From Acidobacteriota bacterium (GTDB lineage: Bacteria > Acidobacteriota > Terriglobia > Bryobacterales > Bryobacteraceae): 64,000 nt of DNA. The stretch spans positions 1 to 64,000 of the forward strand of contig JANXLY010000056.1 of NCBI GenBank assembly GCA_025354885.1, read 5' to 3'. The notes under the pieces were generated by a model. The model made no database searches and was not told where the DNA came from. It saw only the letters and a program-made list of their open reading frames with translations. A program made the position numbers and the translations under genes. Each line of letters starts with the position of its first letter. Positions within the stretch are counted from its first letter, which is position 1. This document shows positions 1-8,149 of this stretch, piece by piece.

Positions 1-1
1 A

Positions 2-91
2 GCGGCATCCTACGTCAACGGTACAATCATCGGCGTATCTGGTGGCCGATCCGTTGATGGTTTCCCCTTGTCAGGACAATGGTTAGACTGA
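2..91 (+). CDS. C-terminal end of a possible short-chain dehydrogenase (partial)
   Basis: An open frame enters from the left edge and stops with TGA at 89-91, three bases before the next ATG. The 29 visible residues include ASYVNGTIIGVSGG. This resembles the C-terminal stretch of short-chain dehydrogenases, where a (S/A)xxVxGxxxxVxGG signature follows the last helix. Too little is visible for a firm call. The tight spacing to the cupin gene suggests co-transcription. The body of the gene lies outside the window. Confidence 0.4.
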   Translation, partial: AASYVNGTIIGVSGGRSVDGFPLSGQWLD

Positions 92-94
92 GTC

Positions 95-478
95 ATGCGT
101 GTCATTCTTTTACTCATTGCGGCCTCGCTTGTTGCGGTCGCCCAGAGCACCAACATTGCGTCTCTTCTGACGAAGGACATCCCTGAGTTTCAGGGCAAGG
201 AAGTCACCATGATTACGGTGGCGTTTGCCCCAGGCCAGGCGTCGAAGGCGCACCGGCATCACGCCCACGTCTTTGTCTATGTCCTCGAAGGTTCCGTAGT
301 GATGCAAGTTGCAGGTGGTGAAGCGAAGCAACTCGGGCCGGGCGAGACATTCTATGAAAAGCCCTCGGACATCCATGTCGTATCGAAAAACTCAAGCGAC
401 ACCAAACCCGCGAAGATTCTGGTGGTGATGCTGAAGGACAAAGACAAACCGATCTCGGAAGCGGCTGCCGCCAAGTAG
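95..478 (+). CDS. Secreted cupin-domain protein
   Basis: A 127-residue protein. It starts with a short hydrophobic signal peptide (about residues 1-17, MRVILLLIAASLVAVAQS), followed by a single small cupin barrel. Cupin motif 1 is recognisable as HRHHAHVFVYVLEG (about residues 53-66), giving His residues and a Glu for a metal site. The second motif is around PGETFYEKPSDIHVV (about residues 82-96). Small cupins of this type bind a divalent metal and may act on small molecules or only sense them; the substrate cannot be told. The start is the only good ATG and directly follows the upstream stop, so it probably shares a transcript with the partial gene before it. Confidence 0.8.
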   Translation: MRVILLLIAASLVAVAQSTNIASLLTKDIPEFQGKEVTMITVAFAPGQASKAHRHHAHVFVYVLEGSVVMQVAGGEAKQLGPGETFYEKPSDIHVVSKNSSDTKPAKILVVMLKDKDKPISEAAAAK

Positions 479-546
479 CTCGAATTGTTGAGTGATGTCT
501 ACGGTCTGCCAAAGTGGACAAGGGCATTCGCGAGACGTTTGAAGGG

Positions 547-1008
547 CTAGACGTGCTGATCGAAAAGGATCTGGTTGCCGTCGGGGTCTGTCGCGGTAAA
601 GCTGGCGGGGCCAGTTGTGCTCTCGTCCGCCTCGGTTGCAAGTTTCACGCCTTGTGCTTTCAAATGCCGTTGGAGTTCGCGGACATCAGTGAAGGCTGGC
701 AATTTTTTTGCATTGCTGTCCCAACCCGGGTTGAAGGTCAATACGTTTTTTTCGAACATGCCCTGGAAGAGTCCGATGACGTGATCGCCGTTTTTCATGA
801 TCAGCCAATTCCTGGCTTGCTCTCCCATAAATGTCGTGAAGCCGAGTTTCTCGTAAAACTGCTTTGAAGCTTTGATGTCCTTGACCGCCAAGCTGATTGA
901 GAAGTTGCCGAGCTTCATATCGGGGGAAGCGGCTAAGGACGAGGAGGGGAGCGCGACGGCTGCAAAGGAGCTGGCAGCGACCTGCCGACGGGTTAGTTTG
1001 CGAGGCAT
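547..1008 (-). CDS. Exported VOC/glyoxalase-family protein
   Basis: A 153-residue protein with a twin-arginine-type leader (KLTRRQVAASSFAAVALPSS), then one VOC fold of about 120 residues. Typical VOC features are visible: SLAVKDIKASKQFYEKLGF near the start and FTATDPDGNQILFDQ at the end, the latter carrying the metal/active-site region of the second beta-alpha-beta-beta-beta unit. Family members include glyoxalase I, dioxygenases and antibiotic-binding proteins; single-domain copies usually work as dimers. The export signal is less usual for this family and suggests folding with cofactor before Tat export. The substrate is unknown. It is transcribed away from the alpha/beta hydrolase region with its own upstream gap. 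Confidence 0.8.
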   Translation of the reverse strand: MPRKLTRRQVAASSFAAVALPSSSLAASPDMKLGNFSISLAVKDIKASKQFYEKLGFTTFMGEQARNWLIMKNGDHVIGLFQGMFEKNVLTFNPGWDSNAKKLPAFTDVRELQRHLKAQGVKLATEADESTTGPASFTATDPDGNQILFDQHV

Positions 1009-1132
1009 AAAGTGTGGTCTCCTGCGATGAATTCTAACAATATGAATCGACTGGATGGCTCAGAACATAGGGAGGTGCAGGAATTCGAATCGTGGAAACA
1101 GCTCAAGTGCGTTGTCATTCTGCCTGCGATTT

Positions 1133-2068
1133 CTAGCGGTTGAGAAAATCTCGCATATGGCGATTGATGTCGTGTAGTTGCAGGTGCTGACTTAAGAAAT
1201 CAAGCCGATCGCGCATCGCCTCCAGTGATGTGAAGTAGTGATCGTCGAGATACCAGATCAATCGCTTCGGCCCACCTGCGGCATCGTGCACTTTTGGGCA
1301 GGCGGCGATATTGTCGGGAGTGTCGAAGCGCGCGCACTGAACGAGAACAGGAGCTTTTGCGGGAGGAAGGAAATGCACTGGGTCGGTGGAGTCAATCGCT
1401 TCGAGCGTGCCCTCGAATTCTACGGGTGTCATCTGCTTTCGCATTTCTTCCCAATAGGGAGCGCGGTTGGTGCGGATGTGTGTGGCCTCGGATACGACGG
1501 CACCGAGCAGGGCAAAGCTGCGGAAGCGTGGCTCGATACCTGCCAATACTCCTCCTGCAATAGAGCCATAACTGTGCCCGACGTAGGCGAGTCGAGTTGG
1601 ATCCACGCCTTTTTGACGGATGAGATGTTCGAGTGCGATGCGAAGCGAAATCACGATGGAAGCCTGAAATTTACCAGCCGCTTCGAGTTTGGTCTGATTG
1701 AGTTCGGTTCGCGCTCCAGAGCCTCGGGCCGGAGCATCGGCGAGTATGGAGACGACGCCTGCCCGAGCCAGGATCAAGGCTTCGGAGATGTAGTTTGTCA
1801 TGGATTGCCCGCCGCCGTGCTGGAAGATCACACCTGCATAAGGAGGCTTGACCAATTTGGGGATTACCAGAATCAGGGTCAACTCACCGCCGCTGGGAGC
1901 GGCGAAACCACAGCCCCGAACGATTAGGTCGGGGCGTTGTGCAATATCCTCGCAGTTGAGTTGAGGCAGCTTTGTTCGATCGTAGTCGAATTGCGATGTG
2001 TTGGGCTGGGCGGCAAGGCTGGCTACAAACGAGAGAATGCAGAGTTGCAATCTTTGTGATTTCGCCAT
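1133..2068 (-). CDS. Secreted alpha/beta hydrolase (dienelactone hydrolase/esterase-like)
   Basis: A 311-residue protein with a signal peptide (about residues 1-20, LCILSFVASLAAQP). The alpha/beta-hydrolase nucleophile elbow is GHSYGS (about residues 165-170), with Ser as nucleophile. An oxyanion region FQHGGGQ lies near residues 82-88. The late stretch VLVQCARFDTPDNIAA fits the acid-residue strand, and a His in YLDDHYF near the C-terminus is the likely third catalytic residue. This layout matches dienelactone-hydrolase or acetyl-xylan-esterase-like enzymes acting outside the cytoplasm. The substrate cannot be assigned. It is monocistronic as far as the flanks show. Confidence 0.8.
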   Translation of the reverse strand: MAKSQRLQLCILSFVASLAAQPNTSQFDYDRTKLPQLNCEDIAQRPDLIVRGCGFAAPSGGELTLILVIPKLVKPPYAGVIFQHGGGQSMTNYISEALILARAGVVSILADAPARGSGARTELNQTKLEAAGKFQASIVISLRIALEHLIRQKGVDPTRLAYVGHSYGSIAGGVLAGIEPRFRSFALLGAVVSEATHIRTNRAPYWEEMRKQMTPVEFEGTLEAIDSTDPVHFLPPAKAPVLVQCARFDTPDNIAACPKVHDAAGGPKRLIWYLDDHYFTSLEAMRDRLDFLSQHLQLHDINRHMRDFLNR

Positions 2069-2195
2069 GTTGTCAGTTTATTCTGATCTGGTTGGATTTG
2101 GTTTGATTCGTCGAGAGAGCTATTCGCTTCTCGCTCGAAGAATACTTCACCACCTTGTCCAGGCGTGGCGCAAACCTGGCGCTATGGATCCAGTG

Positions 2196-2573
2196 CTATT
2201 TGACGAAATACTTTTGACTTGCTGATTCGAAATTGAGGCCCACAAGTTCCGTATCGCGCGCAAAAGAATAGGACGAAATCATTACGTTGACGAGAGTAAT
2301 GGTCAGGTAGGGTCGGCTCACTCCAGATCGGTAGTACTCGACCGTGACGATTTTGAAAATTGTTCCCCTTACGCTATGCCCGAGGAGATCGCTCGACAAT
2401 GAGTCGTTCGACTTCACAAAACTTGCATCGCGCAATTGCGCCTTCGTAGTGTAGCTGCCGGGGCCATATTGGGAACCACCACCTGGAACGCCAAAAGAAA
2501 AGCTGAGAGCTTCGACAGAGTCGTCGATCGGCGCCGAGAATTCAACAAAAGCCGACATGAGATTGCCACCCAT
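2196..2573 (-). CDS. Orphan Hcp-like protein (type VI secretion tube family fold)
   Basis: A 125-residue protein. From about residue 16 the pattern follows the Hcp family. It has VEALSFSFGVPGGG at the start of the barrel, then FVKSNDSLSSDLLGH (compare the F-x-K-xxD-xxSPxLL element), then a beta hairpin region, then YLTITLVNVMISSYS. It ends in VGLNFESASQKYF, the usual last strand before the C-terminus. The N-terminal strand of Hcp is short or missing; the frame extends upstream only about 15 codons without another ATG before a stop. No other type VI genes are in the window. It may be a stand-alone Hcp-like secreted protein or a remnant. The assignment rests on pattern recall, not a search. Confidence 0.6.
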   Translation of the reverse strand: MGGNLMSAFVEFSAPIDDSVEALSFSFGVPGGGSQYGPGSYTTKAQLRDASFVKSNDSLSSDLLGHSVRGTIFKIVTVEYYRSGVSRPYLTITLVNVMISSYSFARDTELVGLNFESASQKYFVK

Positions 2574-2922
2574 TCCAGCCTGGAAAACTCCAGACTTTAG
2601 ATCGTATGAATTACAGAATCAACGGAATCAACTGCGGTGGCTTTTCGCGAAATTGTCAGCAACACAAATCGATCCCTTCGATCAAGTCTACTATCGGTCG
2701 CGAGAAAGGCAAGGTGCGATTCAGATTCACAACCAAAAAGACGCATCCTGCCCGGCGGGATGTTTAATGCTAAATCGAATGCAAGTCTCGCGTTGAAGGT
2801 GAAAGCGGTAGCTATGGGCGAACTCGATTTCGCAGGTCAACTCCCGAAAGTGTGCCCAATGTATTCGAAGTTCGCTGTGCCGGGTAAGGCGTCGAAGTGT
2901 GGCTGCGCTCGTGACAGTCGGC
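2574..2922. other. Gene-free gap upstream of the Hcp-like gene
   Basis: About 350 bases between the Hcp-like gene and the end of the sulfatase. Small open frames exist on both strands but none shows a recognisable domain, a ribosome-binding site or a signal peptide. I see no hairpin terminator or repeat. Because both flanking genes run leftward, this stretch should hold the promoter of the Hcp-like gene. Confidence 0.5.
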
Positions 2923-4314
2923 CTAGACGGGGCTGACATGCCTGGTCAGTTCCAGGAGGCGCGAGTGTAGTTTTTTGAGGGTGGACTGTAGCTTGGCAGC
3001 GCCTATCAGATTGTGGAGTTCGAAGGGATCTTTGCGCAAATCGTAGAGTTCGTTTGCGCCCTTCAGTTCGCTGTACTCGATGTACTTCCAGCGGCTGTTG
3101 CGGATCGCCCGGTAGCCCATTTTGTGGACACGCTTGAAGACCGTGTCGCTGCTGTACTCGATCAAGAAGTCGTCGCGGCGGTTAGGATTGCGCAGGGAAT
3201 GACCGTGTGTGCGGGGCGGCTTTAGTCCCGCCAAGTCGAGCATCGTCGAAGCTATGTCCACGCTGAGTGCCATGTTTTCGGGACGTGAGCCTGCACGAAA
3301 AACCGCAGGATATCGGATCAACAAGGGGATGCGGATTGCTTCTTCATAGGCGAGGCGGCGTTCTGGACCGAGGCAATGTTCTCCATAGAAATAGCCGTGG
3401 TCGCTGGTGAAGGCAACAATGGTGTTGTCGAGTTGGCCGGTGCGCTCGAGCTGTTCGAGCATCTTGCCCAAGCCTTCGTCGACGGCCTTTGTCATGCGCA
3501 TGCGGTTGAGGATTGTGGCATCGTCAGTGACCGTTTCAGCGCTAAGAGGAGCTACGCCTTCGAGACGTTGTTCGAGGGCAGGCTTGTCTATAGGAGGTTT
3601 TGCATAGTTGCCCCGGCGGGGGAGTTTTACGCCCGAATAGAGGGTCTTGTGCCGTTCGGCAGGAATGAAGGCTTCGGCAGAATCGAGAGTTCCTCCGGCA
3701 ATACTTCCATCGTTTAACTGCTGCACATTGGGGTGCACTGCTTTGTGCGCCAGATACATGCAGAAGGGCTTGGTGCGGGGACGCTTGAGGAAATCGAGGG
3801 CATGTTCTGTAAGGAGATCCGTGATGTAGCCTTTGGTGCGAGCCGAACGGCCGTTTACGTTGAGGATCGGATCGATGCATTCGCCCTGGCCGGGGAAGCT
3901 GACCCAGTGATCAAAGCCAGGCCGTTTTGAATCGTCGTTGCCCATGTGCCATTTGCCGAGGAAGGCGGTTTCGTAGCCGGCATCGTTGAGGAGTCGGGGC
4001 CAGGTGATTAGTTTGTGACTTTGCACGGCGCGGTCTGTGTTGTCGATGATTCCATTTGCCCGAGGGTAGAGGCCAGTGAGAAAGCTGGAGCGGCTGGGTG
4101 AACAGAGGGGAGTGACGGCGAAAGCGTTTTGATACAGGGCACCTTCTTTCGCGAGTCGGTCGACGGATGGAGTCTGGGCGAAAGGATGGCCAGTGCAAGC
4201 CAGTTCATCGAAGCGAAGATCGTCTACGAGAACGAACAAGATGTTTGGACGAGGCTTTGATTGTGCGACGGCTGGAAGCGTTGCGAGGAAGCTGCGCCTG
4301 GTCAGTTTCCCCAT
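2923..4314 (-). CDS. Tat-exported type I sulfatase
   Basis: A 463-residue arylsulfatase-family protein. A Tat signal (LTRRSFLATLPAVAQS) is followed by PNILFVLVDDLR, whose Asp pair binds the catalytic calcium. The active-site signature is CSPSR within PLCSPSRSSFLTG (about residues 73-85); its Cys is the residue converted to formylglycine. GKWHMG and TSDHGYFYGEH supply further metal and sulfate ligands. The frame stays open upstream to 4863, but that part overlaps the SdpI-like gene. The ATG at 4312-4314 follows that gene's stop and begins exactly at the Tat leader, so I chose it. It probably removes sulfate from polysaccharides or other sulfated compounds in the periplasm. No dedicated sulfatase-maturing enzyme is adjacent. 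Confidence 0.92.
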   Translation of the reverse strand: MGKLTRRSFLATLPAVAQSKPRPNILFVLVDDLRFDELACTGHPFAQTPSVDRLAKEGALYQNAFAVTPLCSPSRSSFLTGLYPRANGIIDNTDRAVQSHKLITWPRLLNDAGYETAFLGKWHMGNDDSKRPGFDHWVSFPGQGECIDPILNVNGRSARTKGYITDLLTEHALDFLKRPRTKPFCMYLAHKAVHPNVQQLNDGSIAGGTLDSAEAFIPAERHKTLYSGVKLPRRGNYAKPPIDKPALEQRLEGVAPLSAETVTDDATILNRMRMTKAVDEGLGKMLEQLERTGQLDNTIVAFTSDHGYFYGEHCLGPERRLAYEEAIRIPLLIRYPAVFRAGSRPENMALSVDIASTMLDLAGLKPPRTHGHSLRNPNRRDDFLIEYSSDTVFKRVHKMGYRAIRNSRWKYIEYSELKGANELYDLRKDPFELHNLIGAAKLQSTLKKLHSRLLELTRHVSPV

Positions 4315-4316
4315 TG

Positions 4317-4964
4317 TTAAAGTTCTCCTCGCCGCTCGAGTTGCTTTGAGAAGATCAGCGAATATACAGCAGGGATTAGAGCGCCAATCATCAGAAGAGT
4401 GAGGGGAGGCCAGGCTTCTTGTCCGAAGGCAGTGAGTGCGAGCCCTGCCAAGCCGCTGAGGACGAGGGTTTTTGCTGCCAGCCGATGGGTGGCATTCCAG
4501 ACGCGGTCGCTCGCAAGGGCCCAGGGAGTGCGAATCCCGATGAAGAAATTGCGGCGAACCTTCCCCATCAGGTTCCCAAGCAATGCGAAGAGTACGCAGA
4601 CTCCACCCAGCAGTGCGCGGCTTACATTCGCGATGTGTCCGGTGGCGGCCCAGAGGAGCACGCCATCGAGATAAGCCCAAAGCACGACAACGATTAACAT
4701 GATTTGAAAGTAAGTGGAACGGAATCCCTCCATCCCAAATTGCTTTGGCGAAAGCCAGGGCATGAGCCAGGTGAGGAGAAGTGTCATTGCCATGATTCCG
4801 GGGCCGAGCAGAAACATGGCCCATTTGGGACTGTAGCCGTTGGGCTGTCCGTGGATGTTCCAATGTGTGGTGACCGTAGCTGGAAGTTGAGGATACGCCA
4901 CGATGGTTGCAGCCAGAGCGGCTGCGGTGAGCAGGATTCCAACCACATAGTATTTTGCAGTCAT
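4317..4964 (-). CDS. SdpI/DUF1648-type integral membrane protein
   Basis: A 215-residue protein with six likely membrane segments. The N-terminus pairs a first helix (YYVVGILLTAAALAATIVAY) with LPATVTTHWNIHGQPNGY. This stretch of Pro, His-Trp and Gly-x-x-Gly is the hallmark of the DUF1648/SdpI family. In Bacillus, SdpI gives immunity to the SdpC toxin and sequesters the repressor SdpR; other family members have no proven role. The gene overlaps the ArsR-type regulator by 4 bases (ATGA) and is followed after 2 bases by the sulfatase, so all three are likely one transcript. No SdpC toxin gene is seen nearby, so the role here is open. Confidence 0.85.
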   Translation of the reverse strand: MTAKYYVVGILLTAAALAATIVAYPQLPATVTTHWNIHGQPNGYSPKWAMFLLGPGIMAMTLLLTWLMPWLSPKQFGMEGFRSTYFQIMLIVVVLWAYLDGVLLWAATGHIANVSRALLGGVCVLFALLGNLMGKVRRNFFIGIRTPWALASDRVWNATHRLAAKTLVLSGLAGLALTAFGQEAWPPLTLLMIGALIPAVYSLIFSKQLERRGEL

Positions 4965-5251
4965 TTCGTTTTGCGCCTCTTCTTCTTACTGTCTTCGATC
5001 AGCTGCATTGCCCAGGCCATGACATCCTGCACGACTGTAGTGTTCAACGCATACCAGATCTGCTGGCCTTCGCGGCGGCTGGTGATGAGGTCTGCGTCTT
5101 TCAACACGGCGAAATGATGTGACATTGAGGGCTTGCTCATGTCGAATTTTTCGGCCAAGGCTCCCGCTGTCATTTCGCCCCGGCCCAGCAGGTCGAGGAT
5201 CTCCCGACGAGTTGGATCGGCGAGTGCGCGGAATGTCTGACTGCTGTCCAT
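4961..5251 (-). CDS. ArsR-family autorepressor (SdpR-like)
   Basis: A 96-residue winged-helix regulator. It has the ArsR/SdpR pattern: FRALADPTRREILDLLGRGE at the start, a recognition helix around DMSKPSMSHHFAVLKDADLI, and the wing at SRREGQQIWYALN. There is no Cys pair for metal binding, as expected of the SdpR subgroup. It heads the sdpR-sdpI-sulfatase unit. A strong sigma-70 promoter and a perfect palindrome lie just upstream (5267-5316), which fits autorepression. In the known system the membrane partner SdpI relieves repression; whether this holds here is inference. Confidence 0.9.
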   Translation of the reverse strand: MDSSQTFRALADPTRREILDLLGRGEMTAGALAEKFDMSKPSMSHHFAVLKDADLITSRREGQQIWYALNTTVVQDVMAWAMQLIEDSKKKRRKTK

Positions 5252-5266
5252 GATAATTAGGTTGAT

Positions 5267-5316
5267 GGCTAATTAGCCTTCCGTCTAAATATTACAGGAG
5301 TTTTGAATCTTGTCAA
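5267..5316 (-). promoter_or_regulatory. Promoter and probable operator of the sdpR-like operon
   Basis: Read on the minus strand, TTGACA (5311-5316) and TAATAT (5289-5294) are separated by 16 bases, an excellent sigma-70 promoter. Just downstream, at about +1 to +20, lies the perfect 12-base palindrome GGCTAATTAGCC (5267-5278). A repressor bound there would block transcription initiation. The ArsR-type gene starts 15 bases further on. No clear Shine-Dalgarno is seen in between. Confidence 0.75.
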
Positions 5317-5373
5317 GGCCAGAGATTTGCGGCTCGCGTAATCGATGGGTGGGACAATGGCTCGACGTAGATT

Positions 5374-6612
5374 GTGAAGCAATTTCTCCCTGACCTGTCG
5401 CCGCTGCGGCGATCGCGCGACTTTCGCCTGCTGTACTGCGGGCAGATGGTGTCGGGCTTTGGGTCAGCGCTTACTTATGTCACGCTTCCGATTCAGATGT
5501 ATTCCCTGACGAAGTCTTCGGTGATGGTGGGGTTGCTGGGAGTTGTAGAGTTTGTGCCGATGTTGCTGGTTGCTTTTGTAGGGGGAGTTCTGGCGGATCG
5601 CTTCAATCGAAGGATGTTGGTGTTGCTGACAGGCAGCCTGATGGCAGTGGTGCTGGTGCTGCTGACCTGGAATGCGTTGCAGACTTCGCCGCAGGTGTGG
5701 GTCTTGTTTTGTGCGGCGGCTTTGATGGCAGGATTCAACGCGATCCAGCGACCAGCCATGGAGGCAATGACGCCACAATTGATCCTGCCCGAGGAGATGG
5801 CGGCGGCAGGGGCACTGAATATGATGCGCCACAATGCGGCATATATTGCGGGTCCCGGGCTGGCCGGCTGGATTGCTGTGCGATTTGGTGCGGGGGCTGC
5901 ATTTGGTCTGGATGCTGTTAGCTATGGTGTGGCTGTTGGAGCGATGTTGATGATGCGGCAGCGGCGATTTGAGGGCGGTGAGATGGATCGCATGAGCTGG
6001 CATACGCTGGTTGCGGGTTGGCGTTATGCGCTGGAGCGAAGGGATCTTTTGGGTACCTATCTGATCGACATGAACGCGATGTTTTTTGGAATGCCGAATG
6101 CTTTGTTCCCGGCGTTTGGGGAACGACTTGGACCCGAGAATGTTGGGTGGCTTTATGCGGCGGGACCCGTTGGCGCGTTGATTGTGAGTTTGATTTCCGG
6201 TTGGACGGGGCGGATCCGGCGACACGGGATTGCGATAGCGTGGGCGGCAGGACTTTGGGGGTTGGCTATTGTGGGATTTGGGTTATCTCCGAGCTTGGTA
6301 TCGGCACTTGGGTTCCTGGTACTGGCTGGTGCCGCTGACGGAGTGAGTGGAATCTTTCGCATGACAATCTGGAATCAAACGATCCCTGCGCGTTTGAGGG
6401 GACGCACGGCGGCGATCGAGATGGTGAGTTACCTGAGTGGTCCGTATTTAGGGAATGTGGAGGCTGGCTTTGCTGCGCGATTGTTGGGGCTGGGGCCTTC
6501 GGTTGTGTTGGGTGGAGTGTTGTGTACGTTGGGGTCTGTTGCGATTACGTGGGCGCTGCCTGAGTTTCGGAAGTATCGGGTGAAGGATTTTGTTCGAAGC
6601 TCAAAGGAGTGA
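5374..6612 (+). CDS. MFS transporter, EntS-like exporter family
   Basis: A 412-residue protein with about 12 membrane helices. The N-terminal half begins RRSRDFRLLYCGQMVSGFGS. The cytoplasmic loop GGVLADRFNRRMLV (about residues 70-83) is the MFS motif A equivalent. The overall pattern matches the EntS/MFS_3 group, which exports siderophores, drugs or other small molecules. The GTG start at 5374 is the first usable start; an ATG 17 bases earlier is closed by a stop. It is divergent from the sdpR-like gene. The substrate cannot be told from context. Confidence 0.85.
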   Translation: MKQFLPDLSPLRRSRDFRLLYCGQMVSGFGSALTYVTLPIQMYSLTKSSVMVGLLGVVEFVPMLLVAFVGGVLADRFNRRMLVLLTGSLMAVVLVLLTWNALQTSPQVWVLFCAAALMAGFNAIQRPAMEAMTPQLILPEEMAAAGALNMMRHNAAYIAGPGLAGWIAVRFGAGAAFGLDAVSYGVAVGAMLMMRQRRFEGGEMDRMSWHTLVAGWRYALERRDLLGTYLIDMNAMFFGMPNALFPAFGERLGPENVGWLYAAGPVGALIVSLISGWTGRIRRHGIAIAWAAGLWGLAIVGFGLSPSLVSALGFLVLAGAADGVSGIFRMTIWNQTIPARLRGRTAAIEMVSYLSGPYLGNVEAGFAARLLGLGPSVVLGGVLCTLGSVAITWALPEFRKYRVKDFVRSSKE

Positions 6613-6617
6613 TTCGA

Positions 6618-7418
6618 TCAGAGGTTTTCGAGTAACTGGATTAAATTGATGTGTCCGCTTGGGTTAGCGTACGGGCATTGGTTTGCGCGGTGGCGGGCCC
6701 ATTCGAGGGGAGTTGCGTGATGTTGTGGGTCCTTTAGAGAAGGGTCTGCACCGCGAGTCAGGAGGTGGCGGGCGGAGGCGGCATTTGCTTGCCAGGCAGC
6801 CCAATGAAGCGGCGTTCCGCCTTTGACGAAGAGGTTTACCGAGAGACCTGTTGCCAAGAGTTGGTCGATGACATTGAGTCGATTGCAGAGGCTTGCAGCG
6901 CGGAGGGCGAGGGCAAGTTCGAATTTATCGGGGGAAAGTTTTGTGGGCAGGTGGCCAGTGCCTGCGGCTTCATGGAAAGACGTAATAGAGGCGCCGGCGG
7001 CGACCAGAAGGTCTACGATTTCGGCGGCACCGAATTCGATGGCGTGAGCGAGCGCGGTACCACCTGGCACTGCGTATCCGGTGGCTTCGAGGTTTGCGCC
7101 GGATTCAATGAGAGCGCGTGCTACGCCGACTTCGTTGTAACTGGCGGCTGTAATTAGCGGGGACTCTTTGTCTGTGACATCTTCATCGACTGGCGCGCCA
7201 GAGGCGAGTAGCATTCGAGTCATTTCTCTTGAAAAAATGTGTTTGACGAAACCGTTGAAGCGGGCTTGCGCAAGAAAGGCAATGGGTTGGCAGGGGCCAA
7301 TAGGCGAATCGGTACCCCAGGAATGGACCTGCCGTGCAAGAGATTCGTTTTGACCGAGAAGCAGGGAAAGTTCGTCCAAATCTCCTGCAACCAACGCACT
7401 GCGGAGTTGGTTTGACAC
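6618..7418 (-). CDS. Ankyrin-repeat protein
   Basis: A 266-residue protein with about five ankyrin repeats. Clear repeat cores are SPLITAASYNEVGVARALIE (about residues 85-104), GTALAHAIEFGAAEIVDLLV, and GGTPLHWAAWQANAASARHL. No signal peptide or membrane segment is present, so it is probably a cytoplasmic protein-interaction scaffold. The GTG start overlaps the stop of the preceding SGNH hydrolase gene by one base, implying translational coupling. The partner is unknown. Confidence 0.85.
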   Translation of the reverse strand: MSNQLRSALVAGDLDELSLLLGQNESLARQVHSWGTDSPIGPCQPIAFLAQARFNGFVKHIFSREMTRMLLASGAPVDEDVTDKESPLITAASYNEVGVARALIESGANLEATGYAVPGGTALAHAIEFGAAEIVDLLVAAGASITSFHEAAGTGHLPTKLSPDKFELALALRAASLCNRLNVIDQLLATGLSVNLFVKGGTPLHWAAWQANAASARHLLTRGADPSLKDPQHHATPLEWARHRANQCPYANPSGHINLIQLLENL

Positions 7419-8149
7419 TACTTCCTCAGTGCTGCTGCGATGGCCTTTTCTGCGAGGGGTTCCATGATCGCGTAGCCGGCTGCATTGGGATGAAGGCCGT
7501 CTTCGGTGATCTCTTTTTTGAGCATCTTAGAGTCGTCGAGCATCGCCGAGTAGTAGTCGAGGTAGACGAGTTTGTTCTTCTTGCAGTAGGTCTGAATCCA
7601 CTGATTCAAGGCGATGATTTTTTCGGGCTGCCGGCGGGCGGTTTGTGGCCGATGGTAATCGCAGACCGGCATCACGCTGGACATCACGACTTTGATTCCG
7701 TTGGCCTTGGCGAGTTGCGCCATGGATTCGAGATTAGCTTCGATCTGTTCGAGGGTCATCGGGCCGGTATTGGCGGCGAGGTCATTGGTGCCGGCTAGAA
7801 TCACAACGACTTTCGCACCTAGAGCGATGACGTCCGGACGGAAGCGGATCAACATCTGAGGAGTGGTCTGGCCGCTGATGCCACGGTTGACATAAGGGCG
7901 ATCCGGCCAGAACTTGCCGCCACGGCGTCCCCATGAGTCGGTGATGGAATCGCCCATGAATACTACTCGCTTCTCGCCCGATGCAGCCGGAGCTAGTTTG
8001 GCATTTTCTGCGCTGTAGCGGTTGAGGTTGGGCCAGTCGAGCAGCGTCTTTTGAGCGCGGGCCAAGTCGGCCTGCAACTTTGTTGCGTCGACACTATCCT
8101 GAGCGACGGCGAGCATCGTGATGAGAGCAAGCAATATAAATCGAATCAT
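7418..8149 (-). CDS. Secreted SGNH/GDSL-family hydrolase
   Basis: A 243-residue protein with a signal peptide (MIRFILLALITMLAVAQ). SGNH blocks are all visible: block I VVFMGDSITDSWG with the nucleophile Ser, block II around RGISGQTT, block III LAGTNDLA, and block V DGLHPNAAGY with the Asp-x-x-His catalytic pair. The family covers esterases, lipases and carbohydrate acetyl-esterases. The gene overlaps the SWIM-protein gene upstream by 4 bases and the ankyrin gene downstream by 1 base. It is therefore part of a compact leftward operon whose members have no obvious shared function. Confidence 0.9.
   Translation of the reverse strand: MIRFILLALITMLAVAQDSVDATKLQADLARAQKTLLDWPNLNRYSAENAKLAPAASGEKRVVFMGDSITDSWGRRGGKFWPDRPYVNRGISGQTTPQMLIRFRPDVIALGAKVVVILAGTNDLAANTGPMTLEQIEANLESMAQLAKANGIKVVMSSVMPVCDYHRPQTARRQPEKIIALNQWIQTYCKKNKLVYLDYYSAMLDDSKMLKKEITEDGLHPNAAGYAIMEPLAEKAIAAALRK

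Noticed and set aside
2727..2939. 70-codon minus-strand frame upstream of the Hcp-like gene
   Set aside because: No domain, no ribosome site, and it overlaps the end of the sulfatase; it could not be joined to the Hcp-like frame by a simple frameshift.
4315..4863. N-terminal extension of the sulfatase frame
   Set aside because: It overlaps the SdpI-like gene fully and lacks family similarity; the Tat leader begins at 4314.
5464..6225. 253-codon open frame antisense to the MFS gene
   Set aside because: Low-complexity polar composition, and it lies over clear membrane helices of the real gene.
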